DNA of 51,559 bases from an uncultured Lachnospiraceae bacterium. Its GTDB lineage: Bacteria; Bacillota; Clostridia; Lachnospirales; Lachnospiraceae. The DNA is taken from the NCBI GenBank assembly GCA_900314445.1, contig OMVA01000017.1:1-51559 (forward strand), written 5' to 3'. How positions within the stretch are numbered: position 1 is the stretch's first letter; every line of letters begins with the position of its first letter. The notes under the pieces are model-generated. The model was not told the DNA's origin and made no database searches. It saw only the letters and a list, made by a program, of their open reading frames with translations. The translations under genes were made by a program, and so were the position numbers. Positions 35,818 to 43,678 of this stretch are shown here, one piece after another.

Positions 35818-36780
35818 ATGGATAATTTTATATTTAGTCTTAATGTAACCATTCCCATTTTTCTGGTAATCCTTCTGGGATATATCTTAAGAAAAATTGG
35901 TTTGATTAATGAGAATTTTGTATCAATCGCAAATAAATATGTTTTCAAATGTGCTTTGCCTGTCATGCTTTTTCAGGATATAGCCTTTACGGATACCTTA
36001 AGAAGTGCAAAAGGTAGTTTTGTTCTATTTTGTGCTCTGGTTACAATTGCAATGTTTTTACTGGTATGGCTTTGCTCCTACGTTTTCTTAAAGGATAAGA
36101 ATCTGGTGGGAGCCTTTGCTCAGGCAGGAGCCAGAGGAAGTGCAGCAATACTGGGTGTTGCCTTTGTTGAGAATATATCTGGAAGTGCAGGGATGGCACC
36201 TCTTATGATTGTGTCAGCTGTACCTTTCTTTAATATTCTATCTGTTATTATTCTTACTTTCTCAGTAGATTTGAATAAGAGTGCTGGAGAAAAGAAGAGT
36301 CATGGGGCTGTTATTAAGAAATCTTTGTTTAATATTGTAACGAATCCAATCATTATAGGAATTCTTCTGGGCATTCCATTTGCACTGCTGAATGTAAAGT
36401 TTCCAGCCATTGCCACGAGAACTATGGATTATGTGGCAAGAACTGCAACGCCTGTGGCTTTGATTGCCATTGGTGGCGGATTTGATAAGCAGGAGGCAAC
36501 TCGCCGTGTAAAGCCTGCAATCTGGGCGTCTCTGATTAAACTGGTGATTCTTCCAGCTGTATTTTTGCCTCTGGCAGTTCTTTTCCATTTTGCTTCCAGT
36601 GAGATGGTGGCAATTTTAATTATGCTGGCTTCGCCTACTACAGTTTCCTGCTACATAATGGCAGTAAATATGGAAAACGATGGACCACTTACTTCCAATG
36701 TGATTTTGCTCACTACTATATTTTCCAGTGTGACCCTGACAGGGTGGATTTTCATCTTGAGGTCTTTTAATCTGATATAG
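35818..36780 (+). CDS. AEC-family transporter
   Basis: The 320-residue integral membrane protein belongs to the auxin-efflux-carrier/bile-acid-transporter-like superfamily, whose bacterial members export or import small carboxylates such as malate. I choose ATG 35818 (MDNFIFSLNVTIPIFLVILL), with GCGGAG upstream; an earlier TTG is less likely. About ten hydrophobic helices in two halves are visible, with the charged stretch DLNKSAGEKKSHG at the centre. Conserved segments include FVSIANKYVFKCALPVMLF and LASPTTVSCYIMAVNME. The substrate cannot be read from context. It is flanked by terminators and stands alone. Confidence 0.85.
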   Translation: MDNFIFSLNVTIPIFLVILLGYILRKIGLINENFVSIANKYVFKCALPVMLFQDIAFTDTLRSAKGSFVLFCALVTIAMFLLVWLCSYVFLKDKNLVGAFAQAGARGSAAILGVAFVENISGSAGMAPLMIVSAVPFFNILSVIILTFSVDLNKSAGEKKSHGAVIKKSLFNIVTNPIIIGILLGIPFALLNVKFPAIATRTMDYVARTATPVALIAIGGGFDKQEATRRVKPAIWASLIKLVILPAVFLPLAVLFHFASSEMVAILIMLASPTTVSCYIMAVNMENDGPLTSNVILLTTIFSSVTLTGWIFILRSFNLI

Positions 36781-36821
36781 GAAAAAGATATAACGAAAAA
36801 TTGAAATCTTTTTCTTTTTTT
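36781..36821 (+). terminator. AT-rich terminator after the AEC transporter
   Basis: GAAAAAGAT and ATCTTTTTC pair around a 16-base loop, followed by TTTTTT. Confidence 0.6.
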
Positions 36822-37002
36822 AGATGAAAAATAGAGGAGTGGATTCATGATAATTTTCAAAAAATTGATAAAATTTGAAAAAGAAATTTAAAAATAATTT
36901 TTAGAAATTTGAAATTTGATTCAATGAAAATCTTTTGAAAGTGGCTTCTGGAGTTGCTTTGGAAATTGTCAAAAAAAGATGAAAAATTTCTCCTAAAACT
37001 CC
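36822..37002 (+). promoter_or_regulatory. AT-rich region upstream of the tRNA promoter
   Basis: About 180 bases of A/T-rich DNA with repeated AAATTT and AAAAA/TTTTT tracts lead directly into a consensus promoter. This is the arrangement of an UP element or curved DNA that boosts stable-RNA transcription. I see no gene in it. Confidence 0.4.
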
Positions 37003-37031
37003 TTGACATTTTAGACCCCTATCCGTATAAT
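37003..37031 (+). promoter_or_regulatory. Consensus promoter of the tRNA cluster
   Basis: TTGACA (37003-37008), 17 bases, TATAAT (37026-37031): a perfect sigma-A promoter, 40 bases before tRNA-Val. Confidence 0.9.
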
Positions 37032-37070
37032 GTTTTTCGTTGCTGAGGTAACAACACAACAGACAAATCC

Positions 37071-37143
37071 GGGATCTTAGCTCAGCTGGGAGAGCATCTG
37101 CCTTACAAGCAGAGGGTCACAGGTTCGAGCCCTGTAGGTCCCA
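37071..37143 (+). tRNA. tRNA-Val (UAC)
   Basis: A 73-base cloverleaf with acceptor stem GGGATCT/AGGTCCC, TTCGAGC T-loop and anticodon TAC in the loop CTTACAA. CCA is not encoded. First gene of the cluster. Confidence 0.95.
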
Positions 37144-37176
37144 TTCATAAAGCTTAAAGCTTTATAAATACTAAAT

Positions 37177-37250
37177 GGCGGGATAGCTCAGTTGGCTAGA
37201 GCATGCGGTTCATACCCGCAGTGTCGAGGGTTCAAATCCCCCTCCCGCTA
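37177..37250 (+). tRNA. tRNA-Met (CAU), elongator type
   Basis: A 74-base cloverleaf with loop TTCATAC and a G-U first acceptor pair (GGCGGGA/TCCCGCT). It has neither the C-A end mismatch nor the GGG/CCC anticodon stem of initiators, and it closely resembles the elongator tRNA-Met of Bacillus as I recall it. tRNA-Ile2 (lysidine) is a less likely alternative. Confidence 0.88.
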
Positions 37251-37285
37251 CTAAGAGTTATTAAAAAATAATTCAAAAAAATTAC

Positions 37286-37314
37286 TTGACAAATCAATCC
37301 GATTTCGTTATAGT
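37286..37314 (+). promoter_or_regulatory. Internal promoter in the tRNA cluster
   Basis: TTGACA (37286-37291), 17 bases, TATAGT (37309-37314), between tRNA-Met and tRNA-Pro. It would drive tRNA-Pro and the genes after it. Confidence 0.85.
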
Positions 37315-37355
37315 AATCGTGCTGTCGCTGAAGAGCGCAGTATAAAACAAACCTT

Positions 37356-37430
37356 CGGGGTGTGGCTCAGCTTGGCTAGAGCGCCTGATTTGGGATCAGG
37401 AGGTCGCAAGTTCGAATCTTGTCACCCCGA
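37356..37430 (+). tRNA. tRNA-Pro (UGG)
   Basis: A 75-base cloverleaf with perfect acceptor stem CGGGGTG/CACCCCG and anticodon TGG in the loop TTTGGGA. Confidence 0.95.
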
Positions 37431-37466
37431 CTTTTATTAAATAATATTTAATAAATATTGGTACAT

Positions 37467-37537
37467 GCGGGTGTAGTTCATTGGTAGAACACCAGCCTTC
37501 CAAGCTGGATAGGTGGGTTCGATTCCCATCACCCGCT
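37467..37537 (+). tRNA. tRNA-Gly (UCC)
   Basis: A 71-base cloverleaf with acceptor stem GCGGGTG/CACCCGC, discriminator T and anticodon TCC in the loop CTTCCAA. Confidence 0.95.
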
Positions 37538-37568
37538 TTTCTATGTTAAAATACATGGAGAAGAACAT

Positions 37569-37642
<74 letters not shown>

Positions 37643-37671
37643 TTATAAAGTGAAAGCTTTATATCTTATAC

Positions 37672-37746
37672 GGTGGGTATGGCGCAGTTGGCTAGCGTGC
37701 CAGATTGTGGCTCTGGAGGTCGAGGGTTCGAGCCCCTCTACCCACC
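37672..37746 (+). tRNA. tRNA-His (GUG)
   Basis: The anticodon is GTG in the loop TTGTGGC. The acceptor stem GTGGGTA/TACCCAC is preceded by G37672 opposite C37746, the extra G-1:C73 pair characteristic of tRNA-His. Confidence 0.95.
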
Positions 37747-37820
37747 CATTTTTTTTATCAGACCTGATGCATTTTTGCTTATAAGGTTTTGAAGCAAGGC
37801 TACTTGCAGATCAAATCTCT

Positions 37821-37892
37821 TGGGCTATCGCCAAGCGGTAAGGCACAGGACTTTGACTCCTGCATTCGTTGGTTCGAATCCAACTAGCCCAG
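37821..37892 (+). tRNA. tRNA-Gln (UUG)
   Basis: A 72-base cloverleaf with acceptor stem TGGGCTA/TAGCCCA, discriminator G and anticodon TTG in the loop CTTTGAC. Confidence 0.95.
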
Positions 37893-37899
37893 TTATTTT

Positions 37900-37972
37900 G
37901 TGCTACTAGCTCAGTCGGTAGAGCACTTGACTTTTAATCAAGTTGTCGGGGGTTCGATTCCCCCGTGGCACA
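37900..37972 (+). tRNA. tRNA-Lys (UUU)
   Basis: A 73-base cloverleaf with acceptor stem GTGCTAC/GTGGCAC and anticodon TTT in the loop CTTTTAA. It begins 8 bases after tRNA-Gln. Confidence 0.95.
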
Positions 37973-37984
37973 CAACGAATTTTT

Positions 37985-38017
37985 CGGAAATTCACTTATG
38001 TGGGTTTCCGTTTTTTT
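37985..38017 (+). terminator. Terminator between tRNA-Lys and tRNA-Leu
   Basis: CGGAAATTCAC and GTGGGTTTCCG form an 11-bp stem with two wobble pairs and the tetraloop TTAT, followed by seven T. It lies only 7 bases before tRNA-Leu. Confidence 0.8.
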
Positions 38018-38023
38018 ATAAAC

Positions 38024-38105
38024 GCGGATATGGCGGAATTGGCAGACGCGCTAGATTTAGGTTCTAGTGGGACATCCCGTGCAGGTTCAACTCCTGTTAT
38101 CCGCA
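38024..38105 (+). tRNA. tRNA-Leu (UAG)
   Basis: An 82-base class II tRNA with acceptor stem GCGGATA/TATCCGC, a long variable arm (GGGACATCCC) and anticodon TAG in the loop TTTAGGT. No separate promoter is visible in the 7 bases between it and the preceding terminator. Confidence 0.94.
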
Positions 38106-38110
38106 CTAAA

Positions 38111-38143
38111 AAAGACCAGTGATAATTTACTGGTCTTTTTTTT
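38111..38143. terminator. Bidirectional terminator after tRNA-Leu
   Basis: AAAGACCAGT and ACTGGTCTTT pair around 8 bases, with a T run on the plus strand and a T run on the minus strand too, so it can end both the tRNA transcript and the opposing pilin-like gene. Confidence 0.85.
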
Positions 38144-38164
38144 ACATTTGATATTTGGCTTTTC

Positions 38165-38377
38165 CTAGAACGATTGGGATTCATTAATAAACCCAATAAT
38201 TATGAATTTTTCTCCCATTTGTCCTTTGGTAATCCTATCCGCATCCTTGGACTTATTGATATAGCCAAGCAGGGCCGGTACCAATATGGCAGCAATGACT
38301 GCCAGAATCACCAGAATGACAATTAGCTCTATCAGGGTAAATCCTCGCCTCTTCCGATAATCATTTATTTTAAACAT
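38165..38377 (-). pseudogene. Truncated type IV prepilin-like gene
   Basis: The 70-residue frame encodes a classical class 1 prepilin N-terminus: a short basic leader MFKINDYRKRRG, the cleavage/methylation site G|FTLIE, and the hydrophobic helix LIVILVILAVIAAILVPALL, then GYINKSKDAD. Full pilins continue for 60 or more residues; here the frame ends in an unrelated-looking tail (GFINESQSF) just before the tRNA-Leu terminator. No ribosome-binding site precedes the ATG. It is probably a broken remnant; a genuinely short pseudopilin is possible but less likely. No other pilus gene is in the window. Confidence 0.6.
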
Positions 38378-38522
38378 AAATAATCACGTCATATTTAATT
38401 TGCAAATATACAATATCATTATGCAAATGAGATTTCCATGACTAATATTAAATATTTGTGAAAATTTAAGAAAAACTTTAATTTTTCTTTCTATACTGAA
38501 AATGAAGGTAAGGAGATTAGAT

Positions 38523-38591
38523 ATGGCTCGGCAAATTCATTTGCAGGGGATTAGAAAAGGGAGGTTAATCTATGTCTCAAACGGTTATTGA
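38523..38591 (+). CDS. Short upstream ORF overlapping the ABC ATPase start
   Basis: AAGGAG lies 7 bases before ATG 38523, which opens a 22-codon frame (MARQIHLQGIRKGRLIYVSN, then GY and stop) ending at TGA 589-591, 20 bases inside the next gene in another frame. The peptide is basic. It also contains a copy of the dispersed CATTTGC element. It could be a leader peptide whose translation controls the ABC operon, a small secreted or signalling peptide, or chance. There is no homology basis. Confidence 0.4.
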   Translation: MARQIHLQGIRKGRLIYVSNGY

Positions 38592-39492
38592 GGTTTCACA
38601 TCTTTCTAAACAATATATGAAGAAAAAAGTCTTAGATGATGTGTCATTTAAGATTGAGAAGGGCGTTATCTGTGGTCTGATTGGTCCCAATGGAGCAGGT
38701 AAAACAACCATTATGAAGATTTTAGGTGGTTTGGTGCTTCCTACAGATGGCAGCTTTAAATTATATGAGTCTTCCCCCAATGAGGATCTGGCAGTTGCCC
38801 ATGAGAGAAGTCGTATGTCCTTTATTATTGAGACGCCATATGCTAAACAGAAGATGACGGCTAAGGAGAATCTGGAAAAGATTCGAATTATGCGTGGTAT
38901 CCCCAATAAGGAAAGGGTGGATGAGGTGCTGAAACTAGTGGGCCTGGAAAATGTGGGCCGTAAAAAAGTGGAAGCGTTCTCTTTAGGTATGAGACAGAGA
39001 CTGGGGATTGCCATGGCTCTTCTTGGAAAACCAGAGGTGCTTATTTTAGATGAACCTGTCAATGGTCTGGATCCAGAGGGAATTGTAGAAATTCGTGAAT
39101 TGCTTTTGAAATTAAATAGGGAAGATCATGTAACTATTTTAATTTCCTCCCATATTTTAAGTGAGTTGCCTATTTTATGTACTCACTATATGTTTATGAA
39201 TCATGGAAAAATTATTAAGAATTTATCCAGGGAAGAGTTGGATCATGAAACCAGAGAGTCCTATCACATTCATACCGATGACGATGCCAGGGCTCTGGCT
39301 ATCCTACAGGATACTTGTCGTATAGAGAAGTATGAGGTGGAAGATGACGGGGCACTTAGAATTTTTGATGGACTGGATCAAATTCGTGATATTTCCAAAG
39401 CTCTTTATGATGAGGGGGTAATTCCTCTGGAACTCACGCCAGTATCAGCAAACCTGGAGCAGTTCTATCTGGATTCATTGGGAGGCGAATAA
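38572..39492 (+). CDS. ABC transporter ATP-binding protein (LanF/bacitracin-type)
   Basis: The 306-residue ATPase starts at ATG 38572 after GGGAGG. Walker A is GPNGAGKTTI, the Q-loop region is IIETPYAKQKM, the signature is FSLGMRQRLGIAM, Walker B is VLILDEPVNGLDPEG, and the H-loop His is in ILISSHILSEL. The C-terminal ~90 residues are an extra regulatory domain typical of ATPases that work with ABC-2 permeases in lantibiotic immunity and bacitracin resistance. Two permease genes follow with 1-base and 13-base gaps, so one exporter complex is likely. Confidence 0.92.
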   Translation: MSQTVIEVSHLSKQYMKKKVLDDVSFKIEKGVICGLIGPNGAGKTTIMKILGGLVLPTDGSFKLYESSPNEDLAVAHERSRMSFIIETPYAKQKMTAKENLEKIRIMRGIPNKERVDEVLKLVGLENVGRKKVEAFSLGMRQRLGIAMALLGKPEVLILDEPVNGLDPEGIVEIRELLLKLNREDHVTILISSHILSELPILCTHYMFMNHGKIIKNLSREELDHETRESYHIHTDDDARALAILQDTCRIEKYEVEDDGALRIFDGLDQIRDISKALYDEGVIPLELTPVSANLEQFYLDSLGGE

Positions 39493-39493
39493 T

Positions 39494-40300
39494 ATGTGGA
39501 ATGTTTGTAAATCAATACACTATGCCATTCTAAGGGATATTTGGTTTGTGGTGCTGCTGATTGCAACCCTGCTGGTTCCTGTACTTGAATTATTATTTAC
39601 AGTGGGCTTTTATCATCTGCAGGAGCTCACAGGAAGTGAGTACTTTGCAGAAGTGGTGCCGGCAAATGGAATGCCCTTTGTTTTCTTAAGCGTCATGTTT
39701 CTTGTGTCCCGGGTGGCTGGCTGGGATCAGGTGGATAAAACGATTAACTATGAAATTCTGTCTGGTAAGAGGAAAGCCATGTCTTATATGGGCAGAACCC
39801 TGCTTTCTATTCTTTGGGCGTTTCTTATTTATTTTGTACAAAAGATTCTTCCCGGTCTTGTTTTTACCATCCTACATGGTTGGGGAAATATGTGTCCGGC
39901 AAATGAGATTGTCCTGCGCATGACGCTGGTGATGCTTCCTCTTATGAGAATGTTATGCTTTATGATTTTCTTTATCTTCTTATTAAGAGAGAGCATGAAG
40001 GCTTTTATTCTGGCTGTTTTCTGTGTGCTGGAACTGCCAGTACTCCTGATTAAGATTATTATGGATGCTCTGGAGATAGAGAAAGAAACATTCCTTTGGC
40101 TTCATTCCAATCTAGCAGCTGATTATCTCACAGGTTTTTCTAACTACAGTTTTGATTATGTGAATGGGGAAGATGTGCAGGTGGTAAAGTCTTTTCTGCA
40201 AATGAATGTGGCTCGTGAAATTGTTATTGTCAGTCTTGTCTTTAGTATTATTTATTTAATCCTGGGATATGTATCATTCTCCAAGAGAGATGCCAGATAA
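39494..40300 (+). CDS. ABC-2 type permease, first subunit
   Basis: The 268-residue protein has about six hydrophobic helices (for example DIWFVVLLIATLLVPVLELL, IVIVSLVFSIIYLILGYVSF) and no soluble domain. GGGAGG lies just before the ATG, inside the end of the ATPase gene. Length and topology resemble the LanE/LanG permeases of lantibiotic-protection transporters. A good copy of the GGCAAATGAGATT element lies in its coding sequence at 39897. Confidence 0.85.
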   Translation: MWNVCKSIHYAILRDIWFVVLLIATLLVPVLELLFTVGFYHLQELTGSEYFAEVVPANGMPFVFLSVMFLVSRVAGWDQVDKTINYEILSGKRKAMSYMGRTLLSILWAFLIYFVQKILPGLVFTILHGWGNMCPANEIVLRMTLVMLPLMRMLCFMIFFIFLLRESMKAFILAVFCVLELPVLLIKIIMDALEIEKETFLWLHSNLAADYLTGFSNYSFDYVNGEDVQVVKSFLQMNVAREIVIVSLVFSIIYLILGYVSFSKRDAR

Positions 40301-40313
40301 GGGAGGTGGAAGT

Positions 40314-41117
40314 ATGAATAAAAAGAATATGAAAAATCTCTATGCTTCCATTTTCTATAGTCTGAAAAAGACTGGAATGCTGAGGACTATATTCTTATTA
40401 ATTGCCTTGCTTGAGGTGGTTACCATTGTGGGACCTTTTATGGATCATGATTCCTGGGGAACACCCATGAGTGCAAGCTTTTATATCTCTTCTTATATGA
40501 ATGAAAATGTGATGTTCCCATTTATGTTCATGGGCTTTTTAGTGGGAGTTGTTTGTGCAGGAGGATTTGGAGATAAGACAGCCAATTATGATATTCTTTG
40601 TGGCTATAGCAGATGGCAGGTGTTTAGAGCCCAATCCCTTGTATCTATGGGCGTCTCATTTGCGTCCACATTTATTTTGAACTCTCTGCCGGTGCTTGTG
40701 TGCCTGCTTGTATGGGGGCCGGGAGACCATATGGCGATGAGGGACTTATGGATTCGATATTTGATGACAAGCGTTGTATATGTGAGATTTGCCACCATAT
40801 TGATTTTTCTTTCCTATGCCATTCGCAATGTGTTTATCAGTGGACTTTTTGGTTACTTTTTCATGTGTATGGCGGAGATTCTTCCTGCGGCGGCAGGAGA
40901 GATGAATGCCAAGTCACCAATTCTTGCCTCAAATATGTTTTTCCAATGTCAATACATTCAGGCTTATTACGCCGTGGGAGTAGAATATTCTAGTGGTAGT
41001 TTTAATGCCAGCATGGACCCTCAAATGATATTAACAATTATCATATCTACAATTCTTGGAGGGCTGGTTTTCTTGACATTTGGCTATGTAATCTTTAAGA
41101 AATATGATTTCAGGTAG
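40314..41117 (+). CDS. ABC-2 type permease, second subunit
   Basis: I choose ATG 40314 (267 residues), with AGGGAGGTGG upstream; a longer in-frame start would overlap the first permease. Six hydrophobic helices are visible, starting with TIFLLIALLEVVTIVGPFM and ending ILGGLVFLTFGYVIFKKYDF. The cytoplasmic segment NYDILCGYSRWQVFRAQS resembles NYEILSGKRKAMSYMGR of the first permease at the same place, so the two are paralogues forming a heterodimer. It is 13 bases after the first permease. Confidence 0.85.
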   Translation: MNKKNMKNLYASIFYSLKKTGMLRTIFLLIALLEVVTIVGPFMDHDSWGTPMSASFYISSYMNENVMFPFMFMGFLVGVVCAGGFGDKTANYDILCGYSRWQVFRAQSLVSMGVSFASTFILNSLPVLVCLLVWGPGDHMAMRDLWIRYLMTSVVYVRFATILIFLSYAIRNVFISGLFGYFFMCMAEILPAAAGEMNAKSPILASNMFFQCQYIQAYYAVGVEYSSGSFNASMDPQMILTIIISTILGGLVFLTFGYVIFKKYDFR

Positions 41118-41126
41118 GAGGGGCGT

Positions 41127-42800
41127 ATGAAGAATTTAGATATTTCAACACTTATAATCAATGGAATTTTCGCTGTATTCTTTCTCTTCTTTCCTGGTAT
41201 TACCGACAAGTATAAGTCTACAGCCTGGAGGATTGTTTATATCGTTCCATTCCTGCTTGATTTAATCATGCTAGGAGTGGGTGGCTATGAGAAATGCATG
41301 CTGCCTGTATATATAGGGGCAGTTCTGGCGAGCTATGGATTCTTCTTTGATAAAAAAAGAGTAAAACAACTCATGGCAGTTCTATTTGTGATGGCTCTTA
41401 TGATTACCATTCCTATTTGTCAGAATAGTAAACTCTATCGTGGAAAGAAATATCATTATTATTTTGAAGAAATGACAAATGAGATGCAGAAGCATTACAT
41501 TCTGGCAGATTATAAGAATATTGATCTGGATGCTCTGATAGACAAGTACGACCCTGCCTTTCGAGAGGCTCAAAAGAAGAATGATGGAATTCTTTATTAT
41601 GAATCCATGATTAAATTCATAGCAGAATTCCCAGATGGTCATGTATATTTTTATCCGATTGATAGGGAGAATGAGGATTATGTGCAGGCCTGTGATAATA
41701 TTCTGGGCAATGATTATGGGCTTTCTCTGGTAAAGCTGGACCAGGGGGAATACGCTGCTGCAGATGTGGCAAGTGGTGGCGACGCTAGCAAATCCTTAAA
41801 GGAATCCGGTATTCATAACGGTACGATTATTACTTCCTGGGGTGGAAAGTCTATAGAGGACTATAGAGATGACATTACGCTGATTGAATACAATATGCCC
41901 ATTAAAGAAAACTATGACTTCATGCTGCCTCTATATGTGGCAGGAAAGGGTAAAGATACAGTGGATGTGACCTATCTGAATGATAAGGGAGAGGAAGAGA
42001 AAGTAACCCTTACAGCCATGGGTCCATATTATGATCGCTTTTCTGATATGCAGGATAAGTTATTTGATGGGATAGAAGCAGGGAATCTTGCTGTTCATGA
42101 TATCGATGAGGATACGGCGGTAATACGTATCAAGATGATGATGTTTGATTCGGAATCTGCGAATAAGGGCGAATACTCAGCTATGCAACAGGAATTGGAA
42201 ACAAAGGTAAAAGAATTAAAAGAAGCTGGTAAAAGTAACCTGATTCTGGACATGAGAAGGAATGAGGGTGGCGATCCCTACATGATTAAGTCCATCTTTG
42301 CTGTATTCGCTCCAAAGGGAGAACATGAACAGTTATATACGGCCAAATACGATGAAAAGAAAAACGGCTATGTATTTGATGAAAAAGGCAGGATGATTCC
42401 CAATGAGAAAATCACTTATCAGGGAGAGGATATGTGGCACGATGGGAAGATTTACTTGTTAGTGAATGCGGAGTGTATCAGTGCTGGGGATCATACAGTA
42501 TATGAAATGTCTCAATATCCAAATGTTACAGTTATTGGCCTTACCCAGTCCAACGGATCTGGCCAGGCAGTATCACAGCATATGACAGAGGCAGCTGATT
42601 ACTATTCCTTCTCAGAGTATCCGGTTTTAAACGAAGATGGGTCCTTTCTTGTGGATGCAGATGCAAATGGACTTGTAAGTCAGCGTCTGTCTCTTGATGT
42701 AAAGATTCCAATGGATCAGGATGGAGTAGAAAAAATTTGTAATCCAGATGAGGATTATGAGCTGGATTATACGGTGAAGTATGCAGAGGAAAATCAGTAG
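41127..42800 (+). CDS. Membrane-anchored S41-family peptidase
   Basis: The 557-residue protein starts at ATG 41127 after AGGAGG, 9 bases from the permease gene. Four N-terminal helices (about residues 7-24, 34-52, 58-73, 81-98) anchor a C-terminal extracytoplasmic domain. That domain carries FPDGHVYFYP (His172), a PDZ-like stretch GIHNGTIITSWGGKSI (229-243), LILDMRRNEGGD (372-383) and the nucleophile region NAECISAGDH (Ser452), all in the order found in tricorn/CtpA-type S41 peptidases. NSR, which cleaves the lantibiotic nisin, is an S41 enzyme encoded with an ABC exporter and two-component genes. The same gene company here suggests antimicrobial-peptide cleavage, which is inference. Confidence 0.85.
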   Translation: MKNLDISTLIINGIFAVFFLFFPGITDKYKSTAWRIVYIVPFLLDLIMLGVGGYEKCMLPVYIGAVLASYGFFFDKKRVKQLMAVLFVMALMITIPICQNSKLYRGKKYHYYFEEMTNEMQKHYILADYKNIDLDALIDKYDPAFREAQKKNDGILYYESMIKFIAEFPDGHVYFYPIDRENEDYVQACDNILGNDYGLSLVKLDQGEYAAADVASGGDASKSLKESGIHNGTIITSWGGKSIEDYRDDITLIEYNMPIKENYDFMLPLYVAGKGKDTVDVTYLNDKGEEEKVTLTAMGPYYDRFSDMQDKLFDGIEAGNLAVHDIDEDTAVIRIKMMMFDSESANKGEYSAMQQELETKVKELKEAGKSNLILDMRRNEGGDPYMIKSIFAVFAPKGEHEQLYTAKYDEKKNGYVFDEKGRMIPNEKITYQGEDMWHDGKIYLLVNAECISAGDHTVYEMSQYPNVTVIGLTQSNGSGQAVSQHMTEAADYYSFSEYPVLNEDGSFLVDADANGLVSQRLSLDVKIPMDQDGVEKICNPDEDYELDYTVKYAEENQ

Positions 42801-42846
42801 AAGAAACCTGGAAGGTCAGAGTCAATATGATCTATATGGCTAGGTA

Positions 42847-42909
42847 AAAGATAAGGTAATAAGCCCTGTTCGTGATATACTAGCTGTATCGGAACAAGAC
42901 TTATCTTTT
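42847..42909 (+). promoter_or_regulatory. Long inverted repeat enclosing a putative promoter, upstream of the response regulator
   Basis: AAAAGATAAG (847-856) and CTTATCTTTT (900-909) are exact complements 43 bases apart; a smaller pair GTTC/GAAC lies inside. Between them is TGATATACT (873-881), an extended -10 box with no good -35. The structure could be an operator or a terminator for the peptidase gene. A GCAAATGGGTT element copy lies just after it (42930-42937). Confidence 0.4.
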
Positions 42910-42968
42910 GTTCAATAAAAGGAATGCGCAACCCATTTGCATGGAAAGGGAGGCGCGGGTGAGGGAAC

Positions 42969-43658
42969 ATGACAAGAGTATTTATTGTTGAAGATAATAA
43001 AGAAATTTCGTCTCTGCTTTCTTCTTTTTTGGAAAGGCAGGGCTATCAGGTACGGGCGGCACTTGATGGCATGGAGGCCAGAGATGGACTAAAGGATAAG
43101 AACTATGACATAGTGCTTATGGATCTTATGTTACCTTTTATTAGTGGGGAGACCCTTATTAAGGAGTTAAGGGAATATTCCGATGTGCCGGTTATTGTGC
43201 TTTCCGCCAAGTCCATAATGGATACCAGACTTGAGGTACTGAGAGCGGGAGCGGATGATTATATTCTGAAGCCTTTTGACCTGAATGAAGTGCTTGCGCG
43301 AATTGAGGTTGTGCTTAGAAGAAGCGGTAAGGATAAAGGTCAGGAAAAGGGAGCGGAACTTAGGTATCTGGGACTTAGACTTTTTCCAGAGGAGTATAAA
43401 GCGGAATTTGAAGGAAAGCCCATTTCATTTACCAAGAAGGAACTTTTGATTCTGCAACTCTTTTTTGAAAATCCCAGCAAGACCTTTACCAAGGCCAATA
43501 TTTACGAGGCTGTATGGGGAGAGGACTATTGCTATGAGGATAATACGGTGAATGTGCACATGAGTAATCTTCGTAACAAGCTAAAGAAAGAAACCAGTCA
43601 GGAAATTATTGAAACGGTATGGGGTATTGGCTATCGCCTAAAGTCAGCAGGCAAATGA
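42969..43658 (+). CDS. OmpR/PhoB-family response regulator
   Basis: The 229-residue protein has an intact receiver (VEDNKEISSLL acidic pair, phospho-acceptor in DIVLMDLMLP, switch Ser in VLSAKS, Lys in YILKPFDLNE) and a C-terminal winged helix (FTKKELLILQLFFENP, TVNVHMSNLRNKL, TVWGIGYRLK). GAGGG lies close to the ATG. Its stop codon lies inside a GGCAAATGAGTTGCCC copy of the dispersed element. The kinase gene follows within 25 bases. In Nsr- and Nis-type systems such regulators switch on the exporter and protease when the peptide is sensed. Confidence 0.94.
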   Translation: MTRVFIVEDNKEISSLLSSFLERQGYQVRAALDGMEARDGLKDKNYDIVLMDLMLPFISGETLIKELREYSDVPVIVLSAKSIMDTRLEVLRAGADDYILKPFDLNEVLARIEVVLRRSGKDKGQEKGAELRYLGLRLFPEEYKAEFEGKPISFTKKELLILQLFFENPSKTFTKANIYEAVWGEDYCYEDNTVNVHMSNLRNKLKKETSQEIIETVWGIGYRLKSAGK

Positions 43659-43678
43659 GTTGCCCATAGAAGAGAGGA

